Of a DNA stretch of 64,000 nt, positions 33,830 to 47,476 are shown one piece after another. The stretch comes from Lasiosphaeria ovina (Eukaryota > Ascomycota > Sordariomycetes > Sordariales > Lasiosphaeriaceae): assembly GCA_033439765.1 (NCBI GenBank), contig JAULSN010000001.1, positions 7,006,001-7,070,000 of the forward strand. The letters are read 5' to 3'. Below the pieces are notes generated by a model that was not told the origin of the DNA, ran no database searches, and was given only the letters and a program-made list of their open reading frames with translations. Within the stretch, counting starts at the first letter, position 1. Each line of letters begins with the position of its first letter. The translations under genes and the position numbers were made by a program.

Positions 33830-36647
33830 ATCTAGCTTTATTATTATTTAACTCGTTATTATTTAATAAATTAGGGTCTCCTTCTAGCTAAACATTTAGG
33901 AGGACTATATTCTCTTTAAGTATAATTAGGTTATTATATATATAAGAATACTTTATTTAATTAATATTAAAAGGTTTTAAAAATTAAAAGTAAATAATAT
34001 ATTATTATTAGAATAGCGACATTGGTGACCGCACACTAGCGGAGGTCGCGTGACCGCGTACGTGTGAAGGCACGTGCCGCGCGCAGACCTCCCGCCCATA
34101 CACACAAAACCCCGGTCGCCCTAGAACCTAGTTTAGTTCCTTAGATAGAATAGAACTAATATTGCACCCCCCCAACGGTAGATCTACTACCCTTAGACCT
34201 GTAGGATCCCTACGTAGTTTGAGAACTACGAATACTAATTAGTGAGTAGTCAAACACTTATAGAGAAGTAACGTAAAGAGACGAGATCGTACTACCGACG
34301 TACGCGTACTGAACTTTCGAGGGAGGTGCGAAAGTACGTACGATAGTATCTCGTACTACTATTTAGACGGAGCCCTTCTTTAAACTTTCGAGGAAAGAGA
34401 AGGATCTCTATCTAGAAGAATAAAGGAACTAAGCGTATAGCGACGTTTACGGCTATAGGTCGGGAGCGACGTATATATAACTGGAACTTATATTATATAC
34501 TACTATATAACCCCGCTATACTTATTAAACTCCCCTATATATATACCCGGTTATACGATTATAACTAATTATTAATAACTTTATTAATATTATCGATACC
34601 CCGCTATTACCGAAGATAGTATTAGCCTCGGGCGTAGGAAAAGGCCCGAGTAAGGGTAATAACTCGTACGAAGATATCTAGGAGAAGAGTAATATCTTAA
34701 GTACGGTATAGAAGGCGAATATCGACTAGGACCTCTAGTACGAGGCCCAGACCCTAGATATTACCTACCCCCTTTAAGACGAGGAAGCTATAACTTACTT
34801 CGCCCGTATAATAATAGAGATTATATAGTTCGATATAAACTTAAAGCAAATCTAGTCGTCCTTCTATAAGGAGTTCGAAGGATAGATAGTCGTATAATTT
34901 GATTAAGTTAATCGTACGTTTAGGAAAGAGATAATTAATATTACTATAAAGAAAGGCGTATAGATTACTAGCGCCCGAATCTCGGACTAACTTATAAATA
35001 TTATAAAGATAGTACTCCTAGAGCCTAATCTTCCATAGCCCCCTCTACTACTACCGCTAAAGGTAACGATAGTACTTCTATACTACCTAGTATACGGAGG
35101 AGAGGATATAAGAGGATTACTAACTCTAACCCTATCGTATATATATAGTAACCTATTATACGGGACGCTATATATTTAATACTCTAATATCCTACCGACC
35201 CGCCTAATCTATAATAGTATAGTAGATAGTAGGAAGGTTATTATATTTAATAAGTTATAGAAGTTATTACGTAATTATACTAGCCGACTATACGATATCC
35301 TTTATAATAAAGCTAAGTACTTCGTTAGTATCTACTAACGACTAGAGATCCCGGAGGATATATACTTTATAATCTTCCTAGAGATTCTATCCGATTATAT
35401 AGAGGACTACTACCTCTCGTATATTAGTCCGGATAAGTATTAGGACGAGGTATATATTATATTCGATATATACTTTAATACGACGGTTAATTATATAGAG
35501 TACTACTTAGATTAGACGACTCTTACTTTAATTAAAATATACGAAGAGAACCTAAATATATTAGCCTATAAGCTCCTCGAGAAGATATTTAATAAGCTTA
35601 GGCTCGTATAACGTATATTAGGAGAAGGTTACTAAGGCGAGATCGTACTATATATTACGATTATACGAGCCTTTATAGGAATTAAAGAGTTCGAGTCCGT
35701 ATTAATAGGTTAAAGGACTATATACGAAGTACTCTTCGATAAACTCCGGACGGCTCTTAAGGTCGTAAGCCATAGGAAAGCGATAAGCTAGTATTATATA
35801 GAGATATATAACTAGAACTATATCGACCGACGATACTAATTAAATCGTAGAGACGATAAGCCGAAGTTCTATAAGTATTTATTTAATCGACGAGACTCGT
35901 CTTATCGCCCTCGTACGAGATTTAAGGATATATATATAAAGGATAAGAAATACTTTATATATAAGAAGGAGGAATACTAGTTAATAAACTACTTGAAAGA
36001 GGAGAGGGAGAAATCCTAACGAATATACCTCTAAGCGTACGAGACTCTAGAGAATTAAGAGGACTTCGTATACTTCCTTATTAGATATAAAGGTACCGCG
36101 CCCGAGACTAACGACGAGGAAAGCGAGGAGGAATCGGAGGACGAGAGCCAGGATAAAGAGAAGGCTTAAGCCGTATAATTCCTCTAAGATAAGGTATATA
36201 TTTATCATACGTTCGGCGAGGATATATACTAAGAGTAAGGGAAGTAATACGCCTATTAATTCGTCCTTAAGAACTAATATACGACGATATACTAGGGCGA
36301 ACTCTAGGATACTAGAGCCGCCTAAGTATCGACCGTTAGAAAGTACTAAGTTAAAGCGTACTTAAGGGAGAACCCTCGTACGAAGATTACCTAGAAGCTA
36401 AGTATAGCCGAGATCCGTTTTAGCGGCGGAAATACTAAGACTTCTATCAGAACGATCCTTATAGAGAACGCGATCGGTAAAGTTACGTACTATATCCTCG
36501 AAACGGCAATCCTATTCCTATTAAGCTTAGGGATACGGATCGGATAAAGGCGTTCTTTAATAACGTTAAGAACGTTATTATATAAGAGGATAGTATAAAG
36601 ATTCTAGTCGTATAGAAATAGGGATATACTTTCTTTAATACTAGCCT
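33830..36647 (+). mobile_element. Copia-like retrotransposon remnant, heavily RIP-mutated
   Basis: From about 34,780 a plus-strand frame broken by many TAG/TAA codons gives a Gag-like protein. A zinc-knuckle position near 35,945-36,010 has its cysteines changed to tyrosine (KKYFIYKKEEY then stop). A protease/pre-integrase-like part follows near 36,390-36,640 (AEIRFSGGN, then FLLSL and FFNNV), resembling fungal copia polyproteins. The sequence stops abruptly at 36,648, where the left LTR of the next element begins, and no continuation was found on the far side of that element. 33,990-34,165 could be part of its LTR, ending in ATTGCA. CpA and TpG are almost absent; two 60-bp stretches I checked (34921-34980 and 35041-35100) have none. 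Confidence 0.7.
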
Positions 36648-36883
36648 ATTACAAACCGCTCGACTATGTGGGTCAAGGTTGTATCGTACACAGGCACTAG
36701 GGTTCTGAGAGGTAGATATGAAGAATAAACGAAGGGCAAGCTCCTATTGTACGGGTAATATAGTCAAACTGGGTTTGCCACTCAAAGTATATAAGTATAG
36801 AGAATATATATTACTTACTTGAGGAACTAAGCAAGCTCTATCTAAGACCGTAGTTACGGTTATCGTATATATCTATCTTTAGT
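36648..36883 (-). repeat. Left LTR of the outer chromovirus
   Basis: Matches 52611-52845 over its whole length, with shared blocks such as AAACCGCTCGACT, GGGCAAGCTCCTATT, AGTCAAACTGGGTTTG and GCAAGCTCTATCTAAGACCGTAG. Most differences are transitions of RIP type. The usual TG and CA ends are not visible, perhaps because they were mutated. Ends are good to a few bases. Confidence 0.85.
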
Positions 36884-37789
36884 AGCTAATAAGAGCCTAG
36901 CTTTTACTTACCTACCTTATAAAGGCTACCCGTTACCGGGTAAGATAATAGGAGCGGGTAACTAAGTACCCGCTAATAATCAAGCTTTCTTCACCAGGCA
37001 TACGTTAATTAGTAGGGCGGACCTATACCGGACCCTCCCGTACGTATAGGCTGCCTAGTATATGACGGGATCCGTAATACGATGCCCCTCCTCTAAGGTT
37101 AGCACCCTAATAACTAACGCTTCTTTCCTCAGCTAGACGCTAACCCCGGTAGGTCCTTCTTTTTCCTCCTATATTATCTATAATCATATCCGCTAATCGT
37201 ATCTCGAAACGTAAGGCAATTACTCCGCGTACTTCCTCTAATCGCCGTATCGACTCTACCGACTATACCGATCTTTTTAGCTCCAAAATACCTACCTACT
37301 CTCGTTATAAGCGCCTTCACCTTACTAATTACCGCTTATTATTACGTAGCAAATTCTATAACTATTATCTATATTCGGGCGCTAAGTAGTATGACATATT
37401 GGGCGTTAATCCGGTTATCCTTCGTAGCCTACTCGACGAGAAGCGCCGCCTTGATTCCGAAAAGAAAGAGACCTTTTCTAAACTTCTTCGTCTTAAGGCC
37501 TAGTTACGCGCTCTCGAAGCGCGCGCTAAGGCTATATTTTCGCGCGAGTTCGCCCTTATCGAGGAGGAGGAGTAACCCGCTCCTTCCGTCCCTTCTCTCG
37601 GCGAGCTTGATCCTTCCCTCTAGGCTGGTTTTTCGCCTACGCCTTCCTTCCTTAACTAGACCGGCGATATACCCTAATTAACTAAGTCCCCGTAGGTACC
37701 TACCGCGAGTTCCTCGACTAGGCCTTAATATAGCGCGTTATACGGAGTGGTTCTTAATAATTAAGTAGGGTCGCTAGTCTAGTAGTATA

Positions 37790-37900
37790 ATACGTTAGGC
37801 GAGTGGACTAGTTATAAAGGCCTATTTCTAAGAACGAAATACGCCTATAATAATCTTATCCGTTTAACGAGGTCGTAGGTTCGAATCCTACGTAATCTAT
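37790..37900 (+). other. tRNA-like relic inside the outer element
   Basis: GTAGG-TTCGAAT-CCTAC at 37875-37891 is a perfect tRNA T-arm (B-box) with a 5-bp stem and 7-nt loop, followed by GTAATCT as a possible acceptor strand. Upstream are GGCGAGTGG, like the D-arm of Ser/Leu tRNAs, and a 6-bp hairpin with a 7-nt loop. The 5' acceptor strand pairs poorly and the conserved U33 is missing, so this is at best a decayed tRNA or tRNA-derived sequence. Confidence 0.3.
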
Positions 37901-38937
37901 TATTTTTATATTTTTCTAGATTATCCCCGGCGCCTTGGAGCTACCTACGTAGGCTCCCTAGGCCGGTTTGGATTTCGTTAGTAGAATTCTTAGATCTTCT
38001 CTAGGTAGCTTAGAAATAAAACTAGTTCCTACGAGTTCTCCTTATTCCTATAATTGAGCTATTTAATTAGGTATTAGAGCTCTCCTTTTACGATTTGAGA
38101 GTCCAAAACCTACTTAATATCGTACTCTTCCTCGAAGTCCTCGACTTTAATATCCTAAGCTAGCCGCGCGTTCTTCGGCGCTAGTTCTAAAAGTAAAATA
38201 TAAAAGATATTTATCCTTAGCTTTATCGTACTAAGTAGGGATAGTATATAGTTAAATATTATAATTTTCTTCTTAATCCTAAACGGTCTAATTCTCTTAA
38301 AGTCTAGCTTCTTACTTAGCCGTTTTATCGTTAAAAATTTCGTCGAAAGAAAAACCTTATCCCCCTCCTCCAGGCGAGGTCCCTCGAGCCTATATTTATC
38401 GTAGTACGTCTTTATATACTAGCGTACTTATTCTAATCTACCCTATAAGTAGGCGTATAGCTCCTTAATCCGATCCGTAACTACTCGAGTACGGGGTACG
38501 CTTAGTACTTCCGTAGGTAGTCCCTACCTAAGATCCGTATCGTACTTAAAGAGGTTGAAGAAAGGGGTAGTTCCGGTAGCTTCTAGAACCGCTATATTAT
38601 AGCTAAACTACGCGCTTAGTAAGAGGTCGACCTAGTTATCTTATTTAAAGTTAACGTAGATCCTAAGGTACGTCTCTAGGATCTAGTTAAGCCGTTCCGT
38701 CTAACCGTCTATCTATAGATAGTATAATATAGAGGGCTTGCCTCTCGTTATTATTTCTTCTATAAGACTCTTCTAGAACTTTAATATAAAAAGCTTATTT
38801 CGGTCCGAGAAAATCTCTTTTAGCCATCCGTAATATAAGCCGATATACTTCTAAAAGACCTTAACGAACTTCGTAGCGTCCTAAGTCTCTTTAAACGGGA
38901 TAAAGTACGAGTACTTCGTAAATCGGTCTACTACTAC

Positions 38938-39206
38938 TGATACGGGAATGGCCTCAATTGCACATGTCAACAATTGACATGGCCCTCTACGCGCACATGG
39001 CGCGTGCACCCCCTGTACATTACATAAGCAGCACCCTAGACTAGCGGAAGGCGGGCAAGTAGGCGGTGTGCACTGGCAGTTAATACTGCCACCTACGCGG
39101 GGCATATCCCCGCTGCAGGGCATACCACCTTCCTTTTCCACCTTTCAACCTTCTACACACATAATTCTACTACCACATTAGTGATATATGCTGCCTTTCC
39201 CTATCA
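38938..39206 (+). repeat. 5' LTR of the inner chromovirus
   Basis: 269 bp, TG...CA ends, same length as the 3' LTR. Differences between the two LTRs that I see are C/T or G/A changes, for example CACATGTCAACAATTG here against CATATATTAATAATTG in the other. A primer-binding site should follow at about 39,207-39,225, but I could not assign the tRNA. Confidence 0.93.
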
Positions 39207-42200
39207 AATGGTACCAGCGACTGTACGTATCAAGTAACCAGTCACTAGTATCGTGAGTTCAAGAGTTCAACCCTCTTGGTACGATAATTCAATTAAAGAC
39301 GCACCAAAAACCTGTACGCGATATTCCGACCGGAGGCGCGCCCGTAGTTAGAAAAATTTTCCCCCCCGCTTGGGCAAAAGTTCGTAAGGACTCTAGCCAA
39401 CCGCCTCAGCTATCAATCGAATAACCTTCGGGGATTAATTGAGTAGCGCTAGGCGGGTAAGATCGCGATATTGTTAAGTATCGCGTCTTAGTGTAAGGAA
39501 AGAGCACCCCAAGCACGTGCGCACACCTTTGTGTGCGCCCACCACCTGTCACCAACTGGCCAGACCACTGCCAGTTGGCACAGCTATTGCCGTCACAAGG
39601 AACGGAGCCCCTGAGCATGTATATAAGCAGCGGCCCTCGCCCACCTTCCTTTGCGAGGGCCAGGTTGAAGTCTTACACCAATGCCACTCATTGCTCGCCC
39701 TTCTTCTTGCCTACATTGTGACCACCTTGATCAGGCGTACCTGCCCTCTCTTACACTTAGCGCCGTCTACTAGTAACGCGATTCCCCTAAGGCACCTTGC
39801 CTATCCCCGCTCTAGACCTCTCTTCGCGAAGGCTATGGCCAAGCCCACCCTGATCCTGGACTCCAATCCCAGACGCTACGGGTATACTGAACTTTACCGA
39901 TAAGCCTTACGGCGGTGGTAGAAGAGCCAAGCCTCTATACCTAGATAATCCTTAGGGAGACTAGAAGTAGTTGGTAGGAGCGTTCTACAAAGTCATACTA
40001 ACTATCTTCTTTCTCAAATTTGGTTAATCGATAATAGGTCAAGTAATGGCCGCTCTATAGGGCCCTTGGGTAACTATATTAAATAACGACGAGACCGGAG
40101 ACTTTCTCGACCCCGATAATACTAATACCGAAGGATTAGCCCTCGGCCGATATAAGAAGCTTCCCTAAAGTACCTAATAGTAGTTAAGAATAATGGACTT
40201 CGGAAAGGGCCCTAATACCCCTACTAGGAACGTAATTCCCCGCGAGTCCCGTACCCTATCCGTAGTAGCTACTTAGAATAATACTCCCGAGAAGCCCGTC
40301 GCTAAACGCCCTACCGAGCTTAAGCCTAACATTTCGTCGCTTACTTACCTGGAGACGATGAATAAAGCCGTTTAGTAGGACGTTAGGCAGCTGAACAAGA
40401 AAGTTGACCAGGGTTTTAAGAGAGTTACGAGTACTCTCGATAGGATTATTAAGAATACTACGAGTAATATAAACGAGTAGAATAACGCTCTTAGGATAGA
40501 GATGGATAAGTAGAGAAACGACCTTAAAGACTCTTATAATAACCTAAGTAAGTAAATATAGCTTATTCTCGACGTACTTATAGGTACCGCGGCCCCCTCC
40601 CCAGCCCCTGCCGCTCGGCGTCCCTCGTTAGTCGATCCCTTCACTAGACTAGCTATATTCGGAGCCAGTCCTTTTAGAGACGATCGACCCTAGAGCCTTC
40701 CCCTAGCCCTAAATCCTTTCGATAACTCATATATCGAACGAAATACTTCTGGCCTATCTACCGGCTAAGCGGCACGATTCTACGATCAGCCTAACCTAAC
40801 CCTTATAGTATAGAACCCAACTCCTACTACGGGTCCGCGTAAGTACTACTAAATCCCGAACCGATCTATACCTACTTCTTAGTTCGGCCCTCGCTAAAGC
40901 AGCCTATTTCAATAGTAATCAGCCTAGCCATAGTAATATATCACTCCACCACTATAAACTAGTAACCAGCAGGGCCCTTAAGCTCAGGGCTAAGGAAACA
41001 ACCCTCCTAACCAGCCGGCTGGTAACTAACGTCGCCCTTCGCGATAATCCACCCAGCCCACAGTTCCGCGGAACCCATCCCCCTAGCGTTATCGATAGGG
41101 GTATAGTGACCCTTCTGACGGCGATAACGACTCGGACGGACCTAACTTTGGGTCTAACCGGCCGTGGCGTAAATAGAAGAACTAGGGTAACGGAGGTAAC
41201 GGTCGTCGACCGGATAGGAACGATAGGCAAGCTCGGTATACTACTACCTCGTATACTAGGGACTTAGTGGGCACCTGGGCCAACCTTACTATCTCATAAC
41301 CAGTCTACTATAAGATTAAGCGCGAGGAAATCGGGTAGTTTAACCTAGATAGCGACGACCCTAATAGGGTTGGCATAACCACCGACGGGAAGAACGTCGT
41401 CTTCTTTAATATATATACCTTTGAGCTACGCGTTAAATCCTTTATTAAAGAGCTAGCTACGCGTAACGACTCGGCAGCCTAAATAGCTTCTTTCTTTTAG
41501 ATATTACTAGGCGGTTCTACCCTACTTTAGTGGACTTCAGAGCTTATTCCTAAAGATAGAATCAAGCTACGAAGCGAAGGCTTGGGAGGTATAATAAGAG
41601 CCCTTATCGACCACTACCAACCAGACATCGCGTTAGCTATAGCCGAGTATAACTCCGGCAGGCTTAAGGTCGAAGACGTCGATAACGACGCGAAGGCTAT
41701 AATCCGTTTTATATAGTATAAGATTCGCTACGCTAAAGCAGCCGGAATCCTCAACCAAGATAATAATAATTAGCTTGGAGTCCTCACTCAAATTTAGGCA
41801 CAATTCGAGCTAGGCATTAAGCGAGTTATACCGCCCCCTAACGAAGCTAACTCCCTATCCGACTATATTAGGCTAGTATCTTCCAAGCGAGCCATTATTA
41901 CCGCTATATATAAGGACGAAATAAGGGAGAAAAAGAAGTCCTCTAAGTCTACCTATTCCAACGACTACCCGCGACGTCGTATTACCTAGGATAACTCCAA
42001 AACCAGGTACCTAGACAAAGAGCCTCGTAAGGACTACCCTCGCGATAATAAGGACCCCAAGAAAGAAGATAAGGATAAGGAGTCGAAGTATAAGAGGAAG
42101 TAGGAAGATAGACCTCGTTACGATAGACCTCGCTACGACCGACCTCGCTTTAACAAGCCTCGCGAAGATAAAGGGAAGGGAGGAGCCTATTACGCGTAGG

Positions 42201-45200
42201 AGGCGGATAGCGATAACTCTAATAGAGACTCTTCCAGCCACTATTCCGATAATTCCGATAGCCTCGACTTAGACGCCGAGGCAGCATATTACGTTACCGT
42301 AATCGATTAGTACTATACCTACTACAAATACTACGAGATATTTCCTTCTACTAGAGCCAAGCTCGGATATCTCAGGACCTATTCCCCTTATAACGTAGCG
42401 TATTTTGAACGTATCCAAGATACTAAGAAGTAGTAGGTATCTGGCCGTACTTACGGCTATTATTATAAAGTATACGACTCGCGTAACTAGCTATTTAAGT
42501 ATATTCGTATATGCTCGTTAGCTAAGACGGGAGTTATTATCCCCTAGCTAGATTTATAGGAGGACGAGTCTAACGATGAATATATTACCGCTAATAAAGG
42601 AGATATCGTAATATATATATCTTCCTTCGCTCCCGTTACCTCGGACTTTATCGTCTTAAAAGCTCCTAATATCGCTCCTATCGATATTAGGGGTAACCCT
42701 TAGTCCGAATACTCGTATCTCCGAGTTAAGGCTAAAGCCTTAGCTACGTCGTTAAGTAGTAACGAGATTTACCTCGATCCCGGAATAGGTCGATCCCTTA
42801 TTTCTCGTGAGCTACTTAATAAGCTTAAGCATATAGTTAAGCCGCGCTTCGGCCGAGTTCGCGGAGTATATAAAGAGACCGTAAAGACTACTAAGTAGGC
42901 TACCTTCATACTATTTCTAGTTAGTAAAGATAGGTAGGACTAGCTAGCTTTAATAGAAGTATCGTATTCCGTATAGGTAGTTAAGGATCTCCCCCTTAAC
43001 TTACTACTTAGTAATAAGTTCCTTACCCCCTACGGAGTAAATATCGACTATTCGTCGGATATAGTTACCTTTAGATAGATAGACGGCTTCTATACGTCTA
43101 TAGAAGTCGTTCGTAAAGCTAAGGAGTATCGCCGGAATATTAAAGCCGGTAGAGATCTCACCCTACTAGTAGGATAGAGAATACTTCTTCTAGTTAACTA
43201 TAAGCCCCTACCCTCCGATAGATCCGTAATATTCTTAATAAAATACTCCGTAATAGCTAACGTAGTTATAGACGTAAAAACGCCGAAAGTCGTCGTAGTA
43301 TAAAACAACTCTAACGGCGTACTAGTGATTAAGAAGGGTACTACCCTCGGCCATATTTATAAGGCTTAGGATAATGGCTATAAGAGCGTATCCTAGAAAT
43401 AAGGTATGGCCGTAATAGTACTCGGCTCGCTAGCTATATTTTCTCAGCTCTTAGGGGCATTAGCGCTCCCGACTACTAGCCTTTCGAATATTATATAGTA
43501 GTAAGCTATAGGCTCGTCTTTTAATATAACTAAAGTAATTCACGCGCTTATCGACGCCCCTAAGGACATTACCCTACTAGCTATCGCCTCCTCTAACAAC
43601 TTACCTCCCCCTATAGCTTCACCGCTATCCTTATCCGACTAAGTCTAATAGATTACTTAGAACGTAGACTTAGAACCCCCTATAGCCTTAGAGCTACTCG
43701 ACGAGGATCTTACGGGACCTATAGCCGCCAAGTTCGTCGTTAATACTAGCCCCGGCGGAAAGATATCCAAGTTAGGTATCAAAGCGCTAATCGACTATAT
43801 TGAGATTATTACCGATAACGGAATTCATATCTACGCTACCGACGCTCCCTTCGTAGCCGACCTTCAAGCTCTATATAAAGAATTCCCCTAAGTCTGGGTA
43901 AATAACGGTATAATTAAGATTCTAGAGAAGGATATAATAAAAGTTCCCCTAGTAGAAGGCTGGTAAAACCAACTCAAAGCTAATAGAAGCTACCCCCTTA
44001 GTTAAAAGGATATAGGTATTTTGGACGATATTTTCGGAACGTTATACGCGGAAGACCGTATAGACTAGCAAAACGATCCTACGCCTTTTAACTCGCTAGT
44101 ATTTATCGTTTAGCGGACTATCTACGGCGTGGAGAAAGGTAGAGTTATTATTAATCTTCGATAGCTTAACCGAGTGGTTGTGCCTAATAACTACCCTTTG
44201 CCGTTATAGTCTATTATTATCTTTATTATTCGCGGTAAATCCTACGTTTCTATAATCGACGTAACGTCCTTTTTCTATTAGTTTGGAGTCTATCCCCCTT
44301 ATCGAGATAGATTCACTATTATTAGTCCTCGAGGCTTGGAGAAGTCTAAGGTTACCTTAATGGGATTTCGGAATACCCCAGTATATGCCTAGCGGTATAT
44401 AGATCGACTATTGGCTAAGTACGCTCATTTTATACGTGCTTTTATCGATAATATAGTTATCTTTTCCGATTCCCGAAAAGACTACTTACGTTACCTACGA
44501 AAGGCGTTTGAGATATTTACTAATAAGAATATCGCTATATCGCCGAAGAAGTCTTTTCTCGCCTACCCTAACGTCGAGCTACTCGGCTTTAGAGTTAATA
44601 GCCTAGGCCTTACTTATATAGTAGATAGACTAGCCGCCTTTAAGAAACTTATCTTTCCTAATACGCTAAGAGCCCTAGAGCAATACTTGGGGGTAATAGG
44701 TTTTTTAAGATCTTATATCCCCTATTACGCGTAGATCGCCGAGCCGATATAGAAGCGTAAGGTTAAGCTCCTTAAAATCGGCCGTAAAGCTGGTAAAGTC
44801 GTTGACGGTAATAAAGGTAAGCGTATAGTATATACGGCAAAAACTAAGTATATACCTACCGATAAGGAATTACTAGCTTTCGAAACCATCTAGTAGGCGA
44901 TCTATAAGGAAGATCCGACCATTCTATATCATCATAACCCAGAAAAGACCCTATTTCTATAGGTAGATAGCTCTAAGGAGTACGGATTCGGAGTTATGGC
45001 TTTTCACCTTATAGAGGGCTACGAATGGAAAGCAGGACAAGTTATTCTAGCCAACTAAGTTCTCCCTATTTGTTTTCTTAGTAGATGCCTATTAGATCCC
45101 GAATAGAGATACGGACCTTTAGAGCTCGAAGTCGCCTGCTTAGTCTAGGCTATTAAGAAGCTACGAATAATAATTCATAGTAATAAACTACCTATTTACG

Positions 45201-47207
45201 CCCTAACCGACCATTCTACTACGCTCGGAATTATAAACTAGATAGCCTTAAGCTCTTTATCTATAGACCGATCTAATATACGGTTGGTAAACGCCTCTAT
45301 TTACCTCTTATAGTATTAGCTAATTCTAGTTTACCTAGAAGGCAAGAAGAACTTCGTTCCGGACGCCTTAAGTAGGCTTATAACTACTAACGAAACCCCT
45401 CCTAATGAACCTACGGTTCTTAACGACGTATGGTTCATATACGCGGAAGCTTATATAGATAACTCCTTATATAACGGATTTCGCGATAGCTACGTAAAAG
45501 ACTCAAAGTATACCTCTATTATCGCTGAAATTAGCAAAACCGCCGGCGAAGAAGGTACGCGTACTAGGCCGGGTTACCCCTTTATACTTAATAATTAAGG
45601 TCTTTTATTTAACGTACGCCCTAACGGTATAAGGAGGCTCTACGTACCTCGAGATATAATCAAAACCGTTATAGAGGAAGCGTATAATAGTAAGCACTAT
45701 TTCGGTAGAAACCGAATACTCTACGACTTAAAAGGGCTTTCGATCCATCGGAAAACCAAGGCCGTAAAGGATTACCTTAAATTTTGCCCTAGTTATTAGC
45801 TAAATAAGACCCACCGAACCCTAGTTAATGGCGATTACTAGCCGATCCGTCCTATAGACGCCCTACCTATACGAGTAATCGCTATAGATTATATTCTCGG
45901 CCTCCCTAAAGTTTCTTCTACCGACTCGCCTTAGAAGGTCAAGGGTAAGGAGACGTATAACTATTTAATACCTATTATAAATAAAGCTACGAAGCGTTCC
46001 CTCTTACTACCTAGTTATACTACCTATACTACTAAGTAGTAGGGAGAAGTCCTTATTAAATACCTCCTCCTCGCCGACTAGGGATTCCCCTATATAATTA
46101 TCTTAGACCGTGATCGTAAGTTTATATTAGGGCTTTGGAAAGGAGTTTGGAAAGCTCTCGGAACTAGGTTCCTCATAACTATAGCGTACCACCCTCAAGG
46201 TAATAGCCTGGCTGAGCGTAAAAACTAGACCGTTGAGATCGCTATTCGTTACTATAACTTCGTCAACCCTACGTCCAACTAGCTAGAGATTATCCCGGCG
46301 TTATAGTGGTACCTCAACTCGGCCTATACTAAGGGTATTCAGACATCCCCTTACGAGTAGCTATACGGATTTAGACCTTCGTCAGGACCTCTAGACCTAA
46401 TGACCGATAACTAACCGGCCCTAGAAGATATGCCCGCTATTCGCGAGTAGGTCCAGGATGAAGCCCAACTAGTAATGGACTTCGCCGTAGCTTTAGTAAA
46501 GCGCCGATATGACGATAACCACCGACCTATCGAGTTCTATATCGGTAAAGAGGTCTTTCTTAACCTATATAAGGGATACCACCTCCCCGGTAAGCCGTCT
46601 AGGAAGCTATCGTAATAACGCTCTAGGCCCTGGAAAGTCGTTAAGCGAATCGGTAGACTGGCGTACGAACTAAGCTTCCCGGAGGGTAGCCAAGTACACC
46701 CCGTTGTCTCCGTAGCTCACCTTTCTAAGGTCCCCGGCTCCAACCCCCAGCCCGACCTCGTGGAGAAAGATCCCTTCGACCGTACTAAGCCACCCCCAGG
46801 GCCTGTGGAAGACGACCAGTCCGACGATAATGGCCAACGCTACGAGATTAAGTACATTCAGAAGCACAGGAAAACCAGGGGACGTACTAAGTACCTGGTA
46901 TACTAGAAGGGCTACGGCAACGAGGATGATTAATGGAAAAAAGAAGAGGAGCTTGTAGGAGCTCAGGAATACGTGGACGAATACTGGCTGAGGAAAGGTG
47001 GCCGACCCGAGGAAGCAAAGCCTGCGGAAGTAAATAACGAGCCCCCGAAGCGCGGACGTGGCAGACCTCGCAAGGAGAGAAAGTAGGCACTTGGGACGTA
47101 CTGAGAGTTTCATAGGACCATACCCTTTGGGTATGGGAAGCATGGACGGAGAGGGATTCCCCGCCTAGTTACTGAGGGTAGTGATACTCTTTTTTGAGCC
47201 GGGCACT

Positions 47208-47476
47208 TGATACGGGAATGGCCTCAATTGCATATATTAATAATTGACATGGCCCTCTACGCGTATATGGCGCGTGCACCCCCTGTACATTATATAAGCA
47301 GCACCCTAGACTAGCGGAAGGCGGGCAAGTAGGCGGTGTGCACTGGCAGTTAATACTGCTACCTGCGCGGGGCATATCCCCGCTGCAGGGCACACCACCT
47401 TCCTTTTCCACCTTTCAACCTTCTACATACATAATTCTACCACCACATTGGTGATATATGCTGCCTTTCCCTATCA
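47208..47476 (+). repeat. 3' LTR of the inner chromovirus
   Basis: 269 bp, matching the 5' LTR from end to end. A purine-rich tract (GAGGGTAGTGATA) lies about 30 bp before it and could be the polypurine tract region. The ACTAC duplication follows directly. Confidence 0.93.

Larger units (their letters stand above)
38938..47476 (+). mobile_element. Inner Ty3/gypsy chromovirus, complete with LTRs and TSD
   Basis: An 8539-bp element with 269-bp LTRs (38938-39206 and 47208-47476), both starting TGATACGGGAATGG and ending CCTATCA, flanked by the 5-bp duplication ACTAC (38933-38937 and 47477-47481). It lies in the integrase of the outer element. One reading frame runs from about 40,193 to the TAG at 47,084-47,086, broken by stops at expected Gln or Trp codons. 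It contains a Q-rich Gag, a protease-like DPGIGRSLIS, reverse transcriptase (AFIDNIVIFS near 44,440, where family members have Asp for the Asn), RNase H (YIPTDKELLAFE), an integrase with AYHPQGNSLAER, and a C-terminal chromodomain. The interior is RIP-mutated; both ends keep normal CpA content. It is not functional as it stands. Confidence 0.93.

Noticed and set aside
37391..37681. A 96-codon plus-strand frame in the outer element
   Set aside because: Basic, low-complexity product in the 3' non-coding part of a minus-strand element; no recognisable domain.
46670..47143. A 157-codon minus-strand frame near the right end of the inner element
   Set aside because: Antisense to the integrase tail and chromodomain of the element, which continue in the plus-strand frame to 47086.
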